NCBI GenBank assembly: GCA_016794125.1
Contig: JAEUKT010000004.1
Location: 259,460 to 323,459 of the forward strand
Source: Alphaproteobacteria bacterium
GTDB lineage: Bacteria; Pseudomonadota; Alphaproteobacteria; Micavibrionales; UBA2020
Length of the DNA stretch: 64,000 nucleotides
Direction: 5' to 3'
Under the pieces are notes generated by a model, which saw only the letters and a list, made by a program, of their open reading frames with translations, did not search any database and was not told where the DNA came from. Each line of letters starts with the position of its first letter. The first letter of the stretch is position 1. The translations under genes and the position numbers were made by a program. Below, piece after piece: positions 35,396-44,260 of the stretch.

Positions 35396-35525
35396 AAAAT
35401 AACGCTGAAAACAGAACAAGAAATGGCGGACAGGGAGGGATTCGAACCCTCGATAGGCTTACACCTATACTAGTTTTCGAGACTAGCATGGCAAATTATC
35501 CTATTGAGTTATAACGATCTTTTTC
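35396..35525. repeat. Island direct repeat A, with tRNA-Ser 3'-half copy
   Basis: 130 bp that reappear at 37271-37400 with two mismatches. Within it, 35424-35483 on the minus strand has a tRNA-Ser anticodon arm (CTAGT-CTCGAAA-ACTAG), variable arm (ATAGG/CCTAT), T arm (GAGGG/CCCTC), CCTGTCC acceptor strand, G and CCA. The 5' half is unrelated to the real tRNA and too long for a D arm (37 nt), so the copy is an attachment-site remnant and not a tRNA gene. Marks the outer (left) border of the island. Confidence 0.82.
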
Positions 35526-35610
35526 CGTCCGAGCTAAAGTGTGTAACAAAGTGTGTAAGTTTGCAAGAGGTGTTTGCTCTTTATTCCGCTTACAGCAACA
35601 TCAGGATTAC

Positions 35611-37065
35611 TTACTCCCTTTTCAGCCAGTAGTTTTTGTCTTCTTCGTAACTCTCCCATTCAATCTGACGTAGCTTCGTAGCATCATCCGCAGCGGTATT
35701 TTTTGATTTTTCGTTATCCATGACGAGTGGTTCTTGCAATGTCTTGATAATTTTACTCGCCATAGGCTTCACGTAAATATTTCGGTAGGATAAATTAAGA
35801 AATTCTTCCAAATGTGAGATGACTTGCGGTGTATTATCCGGTTTTAAACCAAGGCTCTCCAACGCATTTACTGCCATTTCTATCATTTTCAAATCATTGT
35901 GAAGGGCAAGTTCGTTGAGAAGCGCGATATACTCCGGCGTTATTATTAGTCGTTTATACGATTGGAAATTCTTCAGGATATAATATTGAGTGGCTAAATC
36001 TTTTCCCGCAAAAAGCATCTGCATTTCTGCCTGAATGGCGCGCTTGGAATTTGAGCTGAATTGGTCGTAACTTGTAGGCCTATTTTTCTGATAATCAACT
36101 TCAACAACTCTAGCCAGCCCAGAACTAATAGCTCTGGTCAATTCAGGTGCCGCACTAGGTATCAAAGGCACGATAAATTCGACGAAGTCTGGATCAACTT
36201 TCGCAAGTTCCAATACGGCTCGTGTTTGCCCCTGCTTGCTGCTAGTGTTTTTCGCTAATTCTCTAAGGGTGGAAATGACTAGCTTATCATCTACGGATAG
36301 AGAACCAAGAATTTGGGTAGCTTCCGATCTCAAATCGAGGTCGATGTCACTTTGTGCGATCTTTACAAGAGCGACTTTTATTCGATCACTTTTGAACCCT
36401 TCACTAGTCACGATTTGCATCGCCCTCTGTCTGAACACAACATTTCGATGCTGAAGTCCGGTCAGTACATTTGCTTCGGTGTAAGTGACTTTGGTGGAGA
36501 TCCAATGTGCTAAATGCTCAAACAGGTTTGTGACTATCGCCCCAGCAGAATAATCTTGCAATTGACCGCAGGCGTTTTCTCCATTTATGGATGGGCCAGT
36601 AAGGTTTGCCCACAATTTTAAATCGTCTTCCCAAGTGGCTGGTGGCTCGTTACTTGCAATCGTTAACAGGTACTTTGGAACCGCCTCGTTTTTCCAGCAC
36701 GGCGCAAAAGGTAAAAAATTTGTGTCTTTTGTTAAGTTCGGTACTTCATTTTCTGGGTAGTTACGACTTCGCGCCAAAGACCTCGACATAAGATGTATCT
36801 GACATTGATCGGGGGGCACCTCTAGGTACAATTCAATCGATTCAACTTCTGCGGGGGGTGAGCCATATGCTATGAGTTTTTCTGGAATTTCAAAATAGGT
36901 ATCGGCTATTTTAATCGTTACAGGCTCTTCGCTATATCGTGTTAATGGCCCCATGAGCATGGAGCAGGCAAACGCTTGGGGCGATAAAAAAAGCGCAACT
37001 GAAAGAGCTGCTGCTATACCGCTTCTTCTTACATTTTTGCTTTGCCTAAAAAGAACTAACGCCAT
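35611..37065 (-). CDS. Secreted protein with HEAT-like helical repeats
   Basis: 484 aa and clearly lower GC than the chromosome. An N-terminal signal (GIAAALSVALFLSPQAFA, then Cys) leads to a beta-rich N-terminal region with several Cys, then about six helical repeats from residue 200 (FRQRAMQIVTSEG; LRSEATQILGSLS; KLVISTLRELAK; IEMAVNALESLGLKP) in a HEAT/armadillo pattern. Probably a periplasmic scaffold. It is the only gene of the small island unit bordered by repeats A and B; it lacks mobility functions and its role is unknown. Confidence 0.8.
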   Translation of the reverse strand: MALVLFRQSKNVRRSGIAAALSVALFLSPQAFACSMLMGPLTRYSEEPVTIKIADTYFEIPEKLIAYGSPPAEVESIELYLEVPPDQCQIHLMSRSLARSRNYPENEVPNLTKDTNFLPFAPCWKNEAVPKYLLTIASNEPPATWEDDLKLWANLTGPSINGENACGQLQDYSAGAIVTNLFEHLAHWISTKVTYTEANVLTGLQHRNVVFRQRAMQIVTSEGFKSDRIKVALVKIAQSDIDLDLRSEATQILGSLSVDDKLVISTLRELAKNTSSKQGQTRAVLELAKVDPDFVEFIVPLIPSAAPELTRAISSGLARVVEVDYQKNRPTSYDQFSSNSKRAIQAEMQMLFAGKDLATQYYILKNFQSYKRLIITPEYIALLNELALHNDLKMIEMAVNALESLGLKPDNTPQVISHLEEFLNLSYRNIYVKPMASKIIKTLQEPLVMDNEKSKNTAADDATKLRQIEWESYEEDKNYWLKRE

Positions 37066-37172
37066 GCTGTTGCCAAGTTAATGACTTGAATTATTCGAGC
37101 TATATTTCTGTATGTTACATCAGCCAAATAGAAACCCCAAATTGGTGACATTCACGCACTCAGTCCATTGTC

Positions 37173-37301
37173 GAAAAGTGTGTAAGAAGTGTGTAAGAGC
37201 TATCTTGCTGAATTATCAGGCCGAAATGCACGCACTAGTTTTTGGGACTAGCGACACCAAAAGCCCCTGAAAAATAACGCTGAAAACACAATAAGAAATG
37301 G
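37173..37301. repeat. Island-end direct repeat, copy B flank
   Basis: Gapless match (about 8 differences over 130 bp) to 51992-52120, the flank of the intact tRNA-Ser. It begins with a pair of tgtgtaag repeats (37178-37196) and includes CTAGT...ACTAG (37235-37251), which mimics the tRNA anticodon arm. Confidence 0.85.
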
Positions 37302-37400
37302 CGGACAGGGAGGGATTCGAACCCTCGATAGGCTTACACCTATACTAGTTTTCGAGACTAGCATGGCAAATTATCCTATTGAGTTATAACGATCTTTTTC
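37271..37400. repeat. Island direct repeat B, with tRNA-Ser 3'-half copy
   Basis: Second copy of the 130-bp repeat at 35396-35525; 37299-37400 is identical to 35424-35525. The sequence beyond, with tgtgtaa pairs, is also alignable to about 37440. The 5' boundary of tRNA similarity lies at the anticodon arm. Not a functional tRNA gene for the same reasons as copy A. Confidence 0.85.
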
Positions 37401-37596
37401 TGTCATCGCTAGAGTGTGTAAGAAAATGTGTAATTTTACAAGAGCCATTCGCCAAACTATTTACCCTTCTTGTTTCCGAACAGAGGAGGATACTTTTTTT
37501 TGTATTTTTCGGCTTTTGCTTTCGCTGTCGCCATCTCTTGATCAGAGAGAGACGTTTTGTACCAAGCTGCGGTAACAGGGGAAAAGCCCTTGCCCA
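37401..37596. other. Non-coding inner border of the large island unit
   Basis: Contains tgtgtaag/tgtgtaat repeats (37413-37432) next to repeat B and then low-GC sequence up to the stop of the next gene. No gene or RNA recognised. Confidence 0.5.
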
Positions 37597-38625
37597 TTAG
37601 AGGTCGTAAGATCCGCCGTTTTTGGGCGCAGGCGGCTTCTTGGCGCGCGGCGTGGCGGGCGTGACAAGCGCCTTGAACGACGCCTCACGCTCCGCCGCCG
37701 AATTGAAATAGGCGCGCACGGATTCAGGATAGGGGTTGTCTTGCGTCTTCTGGCGCTCCAGGGACATGCTATAGCGCACAGGGTTGTCGCGATCCTGCTG
37801 GGTGTGGAAGGTGATCGCGGTGAATTCTTCGGGATGGATATAAATCGCGCGGGTTGTGCCTGTCAGCTGCGTCAGCGTACCGTTCGCCGTTGCAATCACC
37901 GACGCGAAATCCGCGCGCTTAGACTCTTCCTCTTCCTTTATCAGGTGGCGCGCTTCCCGCGCCAGCGCGCTGATATCCGCGTCCGGCTTCTGGCCGCCGT
38001 CCTTCCACAATTTGTTCAGCAGGTCGTTTTCGCGATTGCCGGAATAGGTATGGTCGTTGGTCTGCACATCGAGCGAGCCGGAGCCCTCAAAAAGGACATT
38101 CACCTGTATCCCGTCATCGCGGATTTCGCGCACCGCTGCGGGGTCGATATACAGCGCCGCCGCGTTGTACCAGCGGGCATGCGCCTGCTCGGGCTTGAAT
38201 TCCAGCAGCGCCTTGCCCGTGCCGCGCACGGCGTCCAGCAGCGCCGCCAGTTCTTCCGGCTTCGTGCCATAGCTTTCTTCCCAGCCCACGCCCCTGACGC
38301 CGACGATCACGCCCTGCTTGCCATCCTTGCCCACTTCCGTCACGGTCGCGAAGGTGACGGCGGCGGGGGAAACGAAATGCGGATATTCCTTGTCCTCGTG
38401 CCGAAGCGGCAGCGGCAGCAGCTTGTTGCCGGCATCGGCCAGTTTTTGCAGCAGCGCATCCGTATCGACCTCGACGCTTTTGGTGTTGATGTACTGCACT
38501 CGGCCGTTCGCGTTGAAAATCGTCATCTCGTCCTTGTCGGGATAAACATGGATGCTTGTGACCGACAATGCATCGATGAAGCGCGCTTTGTCGTCGGAGG
38601 TGGAGATGTTGATAAGGTTTTTCAT
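37597..38625 (-). CDS. Unknown cytoplasmic protein
   Basis: 342 aa, host-like codon bias. No TM or signal. Two segments look alike: SIHVYPDKDEMTIFNANGR near the N-terminus and AIYIHPEEFTAITFHTQQDR near the C-terminus, with a middle AALYIDPAAVREIRDDGIQV, suggesting three copies of a small beta-unit. The tail is Lys/Pro-rich. Start at 38625 because GGGAAG precedes it and the upstream in-frame extension (to 38763) is AT-rich and hydrophobic by chance. Function unknown. Confidence 0.75.
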   Translation of the reverse strand: MKNLINISTSDDKARFIDALSVTSIHVYPDKDEMTIFNANGRVQYINTKSVEVDTDALLQKLADAGNKLLPLPLRHEDKEYPHFVSPAAVTFATVTEVGKDGKQGVIVGVRGVGWEESYGTKPEELAALLDAVRGTGKALLEFKPEQAHARWYNAAALYIDPAAVREIRDDGIQVNVLFEGSGSLDVQTNDHTYSGNRENDLLNKLWKDGGQKPDADISALAREARHLIKEEEESKRADFASVIATANGTLTQLTGTTRAIYIHPEEFTAITFHTQQDRDNPVRYSMSLERQKTQDNPYPESVRAYFNSAAEREASFKALVTPATPRAKKPPAPKNGGSYDL

Positions 38626-38871
38626 GGAGGCTTCCCGCGCGTAGGTTTGAAATTTGAAACAACATAAACCATCTATATTATACGTCAAATACTTGGTGAA
38701 TAAGAGTAAAAAATATATAATTAAATCAACGGTAAATATTTCAAGATTGAAAATTCGAAGCATCTGAATTATACATAACTGTTGGAGCGAGACGAAATGA
38801 ACAACAGGCTGCGAGGAGTGTCAGACTGCCCGTCCAGTGTCATGCCATTCAAAACCCCTCCCAAAAAATAT

Positions 38872-38901
38872 TTGACATATTATTTGATGCCGTGGTAAAA
38901 T
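38872..38901 (+). promoter_or_regulatory. Sigma70-like promoter for 38951-40198
   Basis: Consensus TTGACA (38872-38877), 18-nt spacer, TAAAAT (38896-38901), 49 nt before the ATG. The sequence TTTGACATATTAT is identical to the promoter of the gene at 15796. Confidence 0.6.
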
Positions 38902-38950
38902 CGACTGCAATTGCGGTTAAAAATCCCCCTAAAAAGAGGCGGTGTGTGTC

Positions 38951-40198
38951 ATGTCCCTTGGCGATAGAGCTCTCGTAAACCTTTTCTCAGACTTGAAATC
39001 CACGGAACAAGTGACGGCGGTGTTCGAAACGGATGCCGGCAGAAAATGGCTGCTGACGCCGCTGTCGAAGGACGTACCGGACAACGGCCTGTCCTACATG
39101 GTCGACGGCTATTTCAGTGACCACTGGAGTAACCGGCACAAGGAATTCGCAACGGCGGCGCTGGCCGCGCTCGAAAAAGCGGAGCCCGATGCGGCAAAGC
39201 GCGTCGCGCTGCTGACCGCAACCAACAATCTCGGCCAATCGGTCATCCACAAATCGCTGCAATACGGCGGCCAACGCGAGACTTACGAGCCGGTGCTCGA
39301 CGCCCTCTACAAATGGGCGGGCGAGGAAAAGGCCGAGGCGATCATGAAGGGCATCCTTTCCGAGCCGCTCGGCAGTTTTGACAAGGGCATTTCCTACAAT
39401 TTCCAGAACGTGCGCAATGTTCTTCCCCGGGACTCGAAGGAGTACGCCCGGGTCGACGCGCTGACGACCGATATGTACCACCCCGTCACGGCCGCCGCCC
39501 TGCGCGAAACGCTAGCGGAACTGCGCCCTGCCGTTGCCGCCTATATCGCCGATGAACAGAAGAAAACCGATCTGAGCGACTATTCCAAAGGCGAACTTGC
39601 GAAGATGCAGGCTTTTTACGACAGCGCCGACCCCGTCGCATATCGCGGCACGCTGCTGACCGAGCATTTCCCCGGCAAGGCGTTTTTCCGCCTGCTGGAG
39701 ATACAGTTGAAGGGCGGCGCTGCCACGCCGCAGCAGAAGGCCGACGGCATCTTCTCGCTGCTCTCGGCAACGGACGCCAAGGGCGACACGCCCATGCACC
39801 GCAAATGGGTGTCGAGCGACCTTCTCGGCACGCCCAAGGATTCACGCACCTTCACCGACAGGCTTTCACCCATGCTGGCTGCCTTCGACCGGCTGCTCGG
39901 CACAGATGTGGCGATCGACCTGGCCAAGAAGCTGCTGCTGCAGGAAAACGCCAAGGGCCAGTTGCCGCTTGACATCTATCAGTACCCGCAGATGCCGACG
40001 CGCGACTTCCAGATCGAAAAGCTGCTGCAGACACTGCGCAAGGAAATGGGCAGCACCGAAAAATTCACGACCTGGGTTAAGGAAGTCATCGCGCCCGTCC
40101 TGCCGGCGGATTACAAGATCAACCTGGCCGTTTTCGAGCCCAAGGCTGAACCGAAGCCTGGCGACAAGCCTGCGCGCGGTGCGAAGCTGGAATTCTAG
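38951..40198 (+). CDS. Unknown protein with ankyrin-like segments
   Basis: 415 aa, no signal or TM. Two segments, NNLGQSVIHKSLQYGG and DAKGDTPMHRKWVSSDLL, read like single ankyrin repeats (G-x-T/S-x-x-H), with long helical stretches between. The C-terminus is Lys/Pro/Gly-rich. The ATG at 38951 with GAGGCGG upstream is preferred to the GTG at 38942. It has a near-consensus promoter. It lies among other unknown genes in the left part of the large island unit. A protein-binding role is an inference. Confidence 0.75.
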   Translation: MSLGDRALVNLFSDLKSTEQVTAVFETDAGRKWLLTPLSKDVPDNGLSYMVDGYFSDHWSNRHKEFATAALAALEKAEPDAAKRVALLTATNNLGQSVIHKSLQYGGQRETYEPVLDALYKWAGEEKAEAIMKGILSEPLGSFDKGISYNFQNVRNVLPRDSKEYARVDALTTDMYHPVTAAALRETLAELRPAVAAYIADEQKKTDLSDYSKGELAKMQAFYDSADPVAYRGTLLTEHFPGKAFFRLLEIQLKGGAATPQQKADGIFSLLSATDAKGDTPMHRKWVSSDLLGTPKDSRTFTDRLSPMLAAFDRLLGTDVAIDLAKKLLLQENAKGQLPLDIYQYPQMPTRDFQIEKLLQTLRKEMGSTEKFTTWVKEVIAPVLPADYKINLAVFEPKAEPKPGDKPARGAKLEF

Positions 40199-40284
40199 CA
40201 AGCCACCTCTTTTCATCCCGGGCAAGGCTGGAGGCAGAAGCGCCTTTGAATGGTTTCCCGGTCACCTTTTCCAGCAGTGTGGTC

Positions 40285-40506
40285 ATGACTACCCTGGGCC
40301 TCCTCGCCCTGCCTTCTGCCTACGCAGGCTCTCTTGCCGATGACCTGAAAGAGCAACAGGAGCTTTTGGCAGAGCATCAAACACGCGCAGAACTTCTCCA
40401 AGTTGAATCAGCCAGGATTCAAAAGGGGCAATCCCATTTCTCCATTTTAAAAGACGGCTCACGGAAACGGAGCCGTCTTTTTATTGTAAACTACTGTAAT
40501 ATATGA
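40285..40506 (+). pseudogene. Possible decayed secreted coiled-coil protein
   Basis: A short frame with a signal-like N-terminus (LGLLALPSAYAGS) and a coiled-coil stretch (DDLKEQQELLAEHQTRAELL). No good ribosome site precedes the ATG at 40285 (GTG at 40279 and TTG at 40246 are in frame). The frame runs through a strong terminator at 40449-40482 before its stop, which a real gene would not do. I read it as a fragment whose original stop lay before the hairpin. Confidence 0.35.
40449..40482 (+). terminator. Intrinsic terminator
   Basis: Twelve-bp stem AAAAGACGGCTC/GAGCCGTCTTTT with a 9-nt loop and a further T. It ends transcription from the 38951 gene or the fragment after it. Confidence 0.85.
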
Positions 40507-40527
40507 ATTAAATTGATCAGTCCAACC

Positions 40528-40556
40528 TTGACATTTTGATTAATTTGTCATATTGT
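40528..40556 (+). promoter_or_regulatory. Sigma70-like promoter for 40601-41353
   Basis: TTGACA (40528-40533), 17-nt spacer, TATTGT (40551-40556), 44 nt before the ATG. TGACA/TGTCA arms 12 nt apart overlap it and could be an operator. Confidence 0.6.
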
Positions 40557-40600
40557 ACAAGACATACACAATTCATAATTAAAACATAGAGGGATATCAG

Positions 40601-41353
40601 ATGGCCAACGAAGCAACTGCAGCAGCCCCCGTCGAAACCACAGCGGCGCAGGTTACCTCCGAAATCAATCGCGAGAAAAAATCCAACAGGATTGAAGCGG
40701 CGATAAACGGTGGGCTTGGCCTTGCTGGCGTTGCGACCTACGCTGCCATGACAGCCTTGTTTCCGCCTGCAGGCATCCCGGGTTTATTTGCGATGCTCGG
40801 CTTGGTGTACACATCCCTGAAGGGCTGGAAGCTGATTGAAAACATCGGCACCGAAATATCCCTCAATAAAGCAAAGCAGGAAGCGGCGGATGAGAGCAGC
40901 TTCAAGAAAACGTCAGATCGCGCCGCCAAGCTTGCCAAAGTCAGTAAAACCGCCCTGAAAGCCACTCTCGGCGTGTTCGGCTTCGGCGTGGCGACAGCGC
41001 TGGCGGGATGGCTTGCGCCTGCCGTTGTGCCTGCCGCGCTTGCTACGACAGCCTTTACGGTTGCGGTCGGGACGATGGTCGCCGGCGCATCCGTGACATC
41101 CTACCTTGACGGCGAAAAAAAAGGCGCATCGAAAATCGCGGCATTCGCGAAAAGCCTGTTCGTGGCTGATAAGCCCGTAGTGGCCTCCGCGACCGATAAC
41201 GCGCCTGCCGCCGTTTCGTCAGTTCCCTCCGTTTCGCAGGGCTTTGGGCTTGCGGTCAACGGCAATGAGACGCCGAAGACGACAGCGGTCGGGAACGATG
41301 CACCTGCCCTTAAAAAGGACGCGCCGAAGCCTTATCTGAATGCAGGAAATTAG
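40601..41353 (+). CDS. Unknown membrane protein
   Basis: 250 aa. A polar Ala/Thr-rich N-terminus is followed by a hydrophobic region (GGLGLAGVATYAAMTALFPPAG and neighbouring IPGLFAMLGLVY), a charged Lys-rich linker, a second hydrophobic region (TLGVFGFGVATALAGWLAP; VPAALATTAFTVAVGTMVAG) and a disordered Ala/Pro/Val tail. Shine-Dalgarno AGAGGGA. The start of the next gene is 19 nt after its stop. Function unknown; the hydrophobic hairpins resemble pore-forming or membrane-inserting proteins only in general character. Confidence 0.72.
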   Translation: MANEATAAAPVETTAAQVTSEINREKKSNRIEAAINGGLGLAGVATYAAMTALFPPAGIPGLFAMLGLVYTSLKGWKLIENIGTEISLNKAKQEAADESSFKKTSDRAAKLAKVSKTALKATLGVFGFGVATALAGWLAPAVVPAALATTAFTVAVGTMVAGASVTSYLDGEKKGASKIAAFAKSLFVADKPVVASATDNAPAAVSSVPSVSQGFGLAVNGNETPKTTAVGNDAPALKKDAPKPYLNAGN

Positions 41354-41372
41354 AAAAGGGAGCCATCTGCCC

Positions 41373-41711
41373 ATGTCCAAGAGTCCCCAAGATGATCACT
41401 ACGGTCGGCACCGCGAGGACGGCCCCGCCGTCGAATGGGCAAGCGGCACAAAGCTTGTTCTTCACAAGGACGGGTTCACCGTTTACGGCGCAGACGGCGG
41501 CGCCACAGACGTAAGAGGTGTCACGAAGATAAATGAGTCCCGTCAGTCAGGTGGTAGTCTGATCGAATATTCTAATGGCTCCAGTGTGACCATCTCCGAT
41601 TCTGGAATCACCGTCAAGCACGGTGATGGAGCATCTCTCCACTACAGCAAAGATCTCCGCCCCACTGGCGAAAAGGTGCCGCACAAACCGCCGAAGCCCT
41701 TCCAACCTTAA
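41373..41711 (+). CDS. Small unknown protein with MORN-like beta repeats
   Basis: 112 aa starting at the ATG at 41373 with AAGGGAG upstream. Repeated short strands with Gly turns (GPAVEWASGTKLVLHKDGF; GGSLIEYSNGSSVTISDSG; VKHGDGASLHYSKD) resemble MORN/YwqK-type beta-hairpin repeats. Likely in one transcript with 40601-41353. Such small proteins can be immunity or partner proteins, but there is no toxin signature here. Confidence 0.68.
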   Translation: MSKSPQDDHYGRHREDGPAVEWASGTKLVLHKDGFTVYGADGGATDVRGVTKINESRQSGGSLIEYSNGSSVTISDSGITVKHGDGASLHYSKDLRPTGEKVPHKPPKPFQP

Positions 41712-41870
41712 CCAATACGAACCCATGCAATTCAGAATCGGTTAAGACTCTTTTAAAAAAGTTTCCATTTCGACAGGCTGACTCTAAACAAACGCGAGTC
41801 AATCCTCTCGGTTTCGCCTGAACAACATGACGTACCATGATGTCTTTATGATATACTCTCTAAAGGATGT

Positions 41871-43838
41871 TTAGCGTCCGGTTAGATGCACGCGTCCATG
41901 AGCGAGCAAGCGCAATCCGTTAAGCACCACAAGCACAGTGCCACCTTCGTGACCGATAACCGTCAGAGGTAGAGGCAGATCAAAAAATAACCCTCCGATG
42001 ACCAGAACGATCATCGCACCAATGGCGAAGGTCAAATTTTGTCGTATGATGGATGCGGTCTTACGGGCAAGCAGGTGGGCTGAGGCCAGTTGCGCCATAT
42101 CTTCGGATAAAAGAGCGACGTCTGCAGCCTGCAGCGCCACATCTGACCCTGCAGCTCCCATTGCAATCCCGACATCTGCCCGAGCAAGAGCCGCCGCATC
42201 ATTGACACCGTCGCCGACAAACGCGATCCTGCCCTCGGCGGCCAGATCTCCGACCCTGCGCACTTTATCTTCCGCCAGCATATCGGCGAATATGTTGTCT
42301 GGGTGCAGACCAAGCTCCTCGCCAATCCGCAGGGCCACTGGATAGCGGTCGCCCGTCATCATTACAATTTTCTTGATGCCTCCTGCCTTCAGGGAGGCAA
42401 GTGCCGGGAGTGATGTCGCGCGCAGCTGGTCAGCGATACTGACCGCCCCCAGCACCTGTGATCCCAGACCCAGATAAATGATTGTTTGAGCTGTGCTGGC
42501 CAGTTTTACCAGATCAGGATGATCGAGCACGGCACCCATCTCTGCTGCCAGCCTTGGATTTCCCGCCCACAGTTCCCCGTCTGCATGGCTACCGACGATT
42601 CCTGCGCTCGGGCGATTGCTAACATCTTTCACAACGGCGAAAGCAATGCCCCGTGCCGTAGCTTCCCGCCTTATAGCGCTTGCGCTGTGATGCTCTGATT
42701 GCGCCTCAACACCCGCGAGAAGTGACAAGAAACGCGTTTCGTCACCATCGAGCGCGACCATGGCAGTAATGGCAGCCCTGCCTGTCGTAAGCGTGCCCGT
42801 CTTGTCGAAAGCAAATGTATTTACCGCCGCGAGCGTTTCTAGGGCCGCACCACCCTTGAAGAGAACGCCGCCGCGCGCTGCCGCCGAAAGCGCGGACAAG
42901 ATCGCGGCAGGCACGGAGATAACAATCGCGCAGGGGCTTGCGGCTACAAGCAGCGTGGCAGAACGGTAAAGAGCCTGATCCCAATCGCGGCCAAACCAGT
43001 AAAATATTATGAATGCCAAAACCGCGCCCACGAGTACCGCCACCGTATAGCGTTGCCCGAACCAGCCGCTGAACCGTTCTGAAGGGGCTTTGGCCGCTTG
43101 CGCCTGCGTTACCAAAGTAATCATGCGCGCAACGGTGCTTTCCGCGAGAGCTTTGGTAACTCTCACCTCAAGCACGCTATCGAGATTGATGGTGGCCTCA
43201 AAAACAGGTGCGCCGGGGTCTTTACTGACCGGCATGGATTCGCCCGTAATGCTCGCCTCGTCGATAGCACCGTGACCGTTCAGGATCATGCCATCGGCAG
43301 GGATGCGCGCACCTGGACGAAGTATGACAATATCGCCTACACAAAGCTCGGCAGCTGGAATTTCTGTGACGACCCCATCGGCAGACTTGCGTAATGCCGT
43401 TTCCGGGCGAAGCGCCATAAGGGCTTCAATAGCCCGCCGCGCGCGTCCTAGCGCCCTTTCTTCCATTGTCGTAGACAGGCTGAAAAGGGTGAGCAACACG
43501 GCCCCTTCAAAAGGGGCGCCGACGACGGCTGCCGCAATTGCGGCTATGACCATCAAAAGGTCTATATCCAAGACACGCTCTCGCCACAGCGCGGTCAGGG
43601 CGCGCCAGGCGGCAGGCACTCCGCCCGCAAGGTAAACCAGCGATATGCCCACAAAGGAAAGAATCTGGGACGTGTTTTCATCTAATGGCAAAAAACCGGC
43701 AATCGACAGCGCCATTCCCAATACGGCCGCCCCTGTCAGTAAAACGTCGCCATAACCCGCAAAACCGAGCCAATCACCAGACCGCAAGGAATTGCAGCAG
43801 GTTCGTACTTCGGTAGGTGCAGGTTTCGCGATCTTCAT
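41871..43838 (-). CDS. P1B-4-type heavy-metal transporting ATPase
   Basis: 655 aa. The membrane signature SPC in VAASPCAIVISVP and HEGGT in TVIGHEGGTVLVVLNGLRLL identify the P1B-4 subgroup (CoaT/CtpD-like), associated with Co2+, Zn2+, Cd2+ or Fe2+ export. The phosphorylation motif FDKTGTLTTG, TGES, MTGDR and VGDGVNDAAAL are intact, so it should be active. No N-terminal CxxC metal-binding domain, as usual for the subgroup. It is in the island next to NO and arsenic detoxification genes. No metal-sensing regulator is adjacent. Confidence 0.92.
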   Translation of the reverse strand: MKIAKPAPTEVRTCCNSLRSGDWLGFAGYGDVLLTGAAVLGMALSIAGFLPLDENTSQILSFVGISLVYLAGGVPAAWRALTALWRERVLDIDLLMVIAAIAAAVVGAPFEGAVLLTLFSLSTTMEERALGRARRAIEALMALRPETALRKSADGVVTEIPAAELCVGDIVILRPGARIPADGMILNGHGAIDEASITGESMPVSKDPGAPVFEATINLDSVLEVRVTKALAESTVARMITLVTQAQAAKAPSERFSGWFGQRYTVAVLVGAVLAFIIFYWFGRDWDQALYRSATLLVAASPCAIVISVPAAILSALSAAARGGVLFKGGAALETLAAVNTFAFDKTGTLTTGRAAITAMVALDGDETRFLSLLAGVEAQSEHHSASAIRREATARGIAFAVVKDVSNRPSAGIVGSHADGELWAGNPRLAAEMGAVLDHPDLVKLASTAQTIIYLGLGSQVLGAVSIADQLRATSLPALASLKAGGIKKIVMMTGDRYPVALRIGEELGLHPDNIFADMLAEDKVRRVGDLAAEGRIAFVGDGVNDAAALARADVGIAMGAAGSDVALQAADVALLSEDMAQLASAHLLARKTASIIRQNLTFAIGAMIVLVIGGLFFDLPLPLTVIGHEGGTVLVVLNGLRLLAHGRVHLTGR

Positions 43839-44260
43839 GGTTGTCCGATTCTTTTAAATTATCGACAGTATCTGGCAAAAATTGCAGATTACAAGGAAAA
43901 GAGACGAAGCTCTTTTCCGCACACCGCCATCTGTACGCATCCTGCCGACACCGTTGTACCCCGTCAGCTTTAGTTAGACAAATAGGGAGCTTCTTGACAA
44001 AGGAGTGTTTTTTCTCATCTCAGTGACTGAAAGGAACGCAAATGAGACAAAAACGGGAGGACGGTGCGGCGATTGGTCAGCCCCCATTTTGGAGTCCACC
44101 CCCAATAGGTACGTTTCCGCCTGTGTCCATGCCAACCAGTATTCTCGCTTCCCCCAAAGGTTGACCTTTATGACTTTCGCAACGAGCTGGAGCGGGAGAA
44201 ACACCATTACCGCGAAAGTTACATGGAAGTTGAACGCTTGCGGCTTTGAAACAGCAACAG
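43839..44260. other. 422-nt gap with a possible gene remnant
   Basis: No complete gene. A plus-strand open stretch (44109-44249) without start encodes a convincing charged helix ending in YRESYMEVERLRL and may be the 3' end of a lost gene. The rest is unremarkable and includes the likely promoter of the ATPase gene. Confidence 0.4.

Noticed and set aside
35424..35530. Functional second tRNA-Ser gene
   Set aside because: The 3' half folds well, but 37 nt separate the would-be acceptor strand from the anticodon arm, no D arm forms and the acceptor has mismatches. The same holds for 37299-37405.
37170..37440. CRISPR-like spaced repeats (tgtgtaag)
   Set aside because: Only short pairs about 11 bp apart at island ends; no array of repeats and unique spacers anywhere in the window.
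38797..38898. 33-codon ORF with GGAG upstream
   Set aside because: It overlaps the -35 and -10 of the next gene's promoter and has no homology-like pattern.
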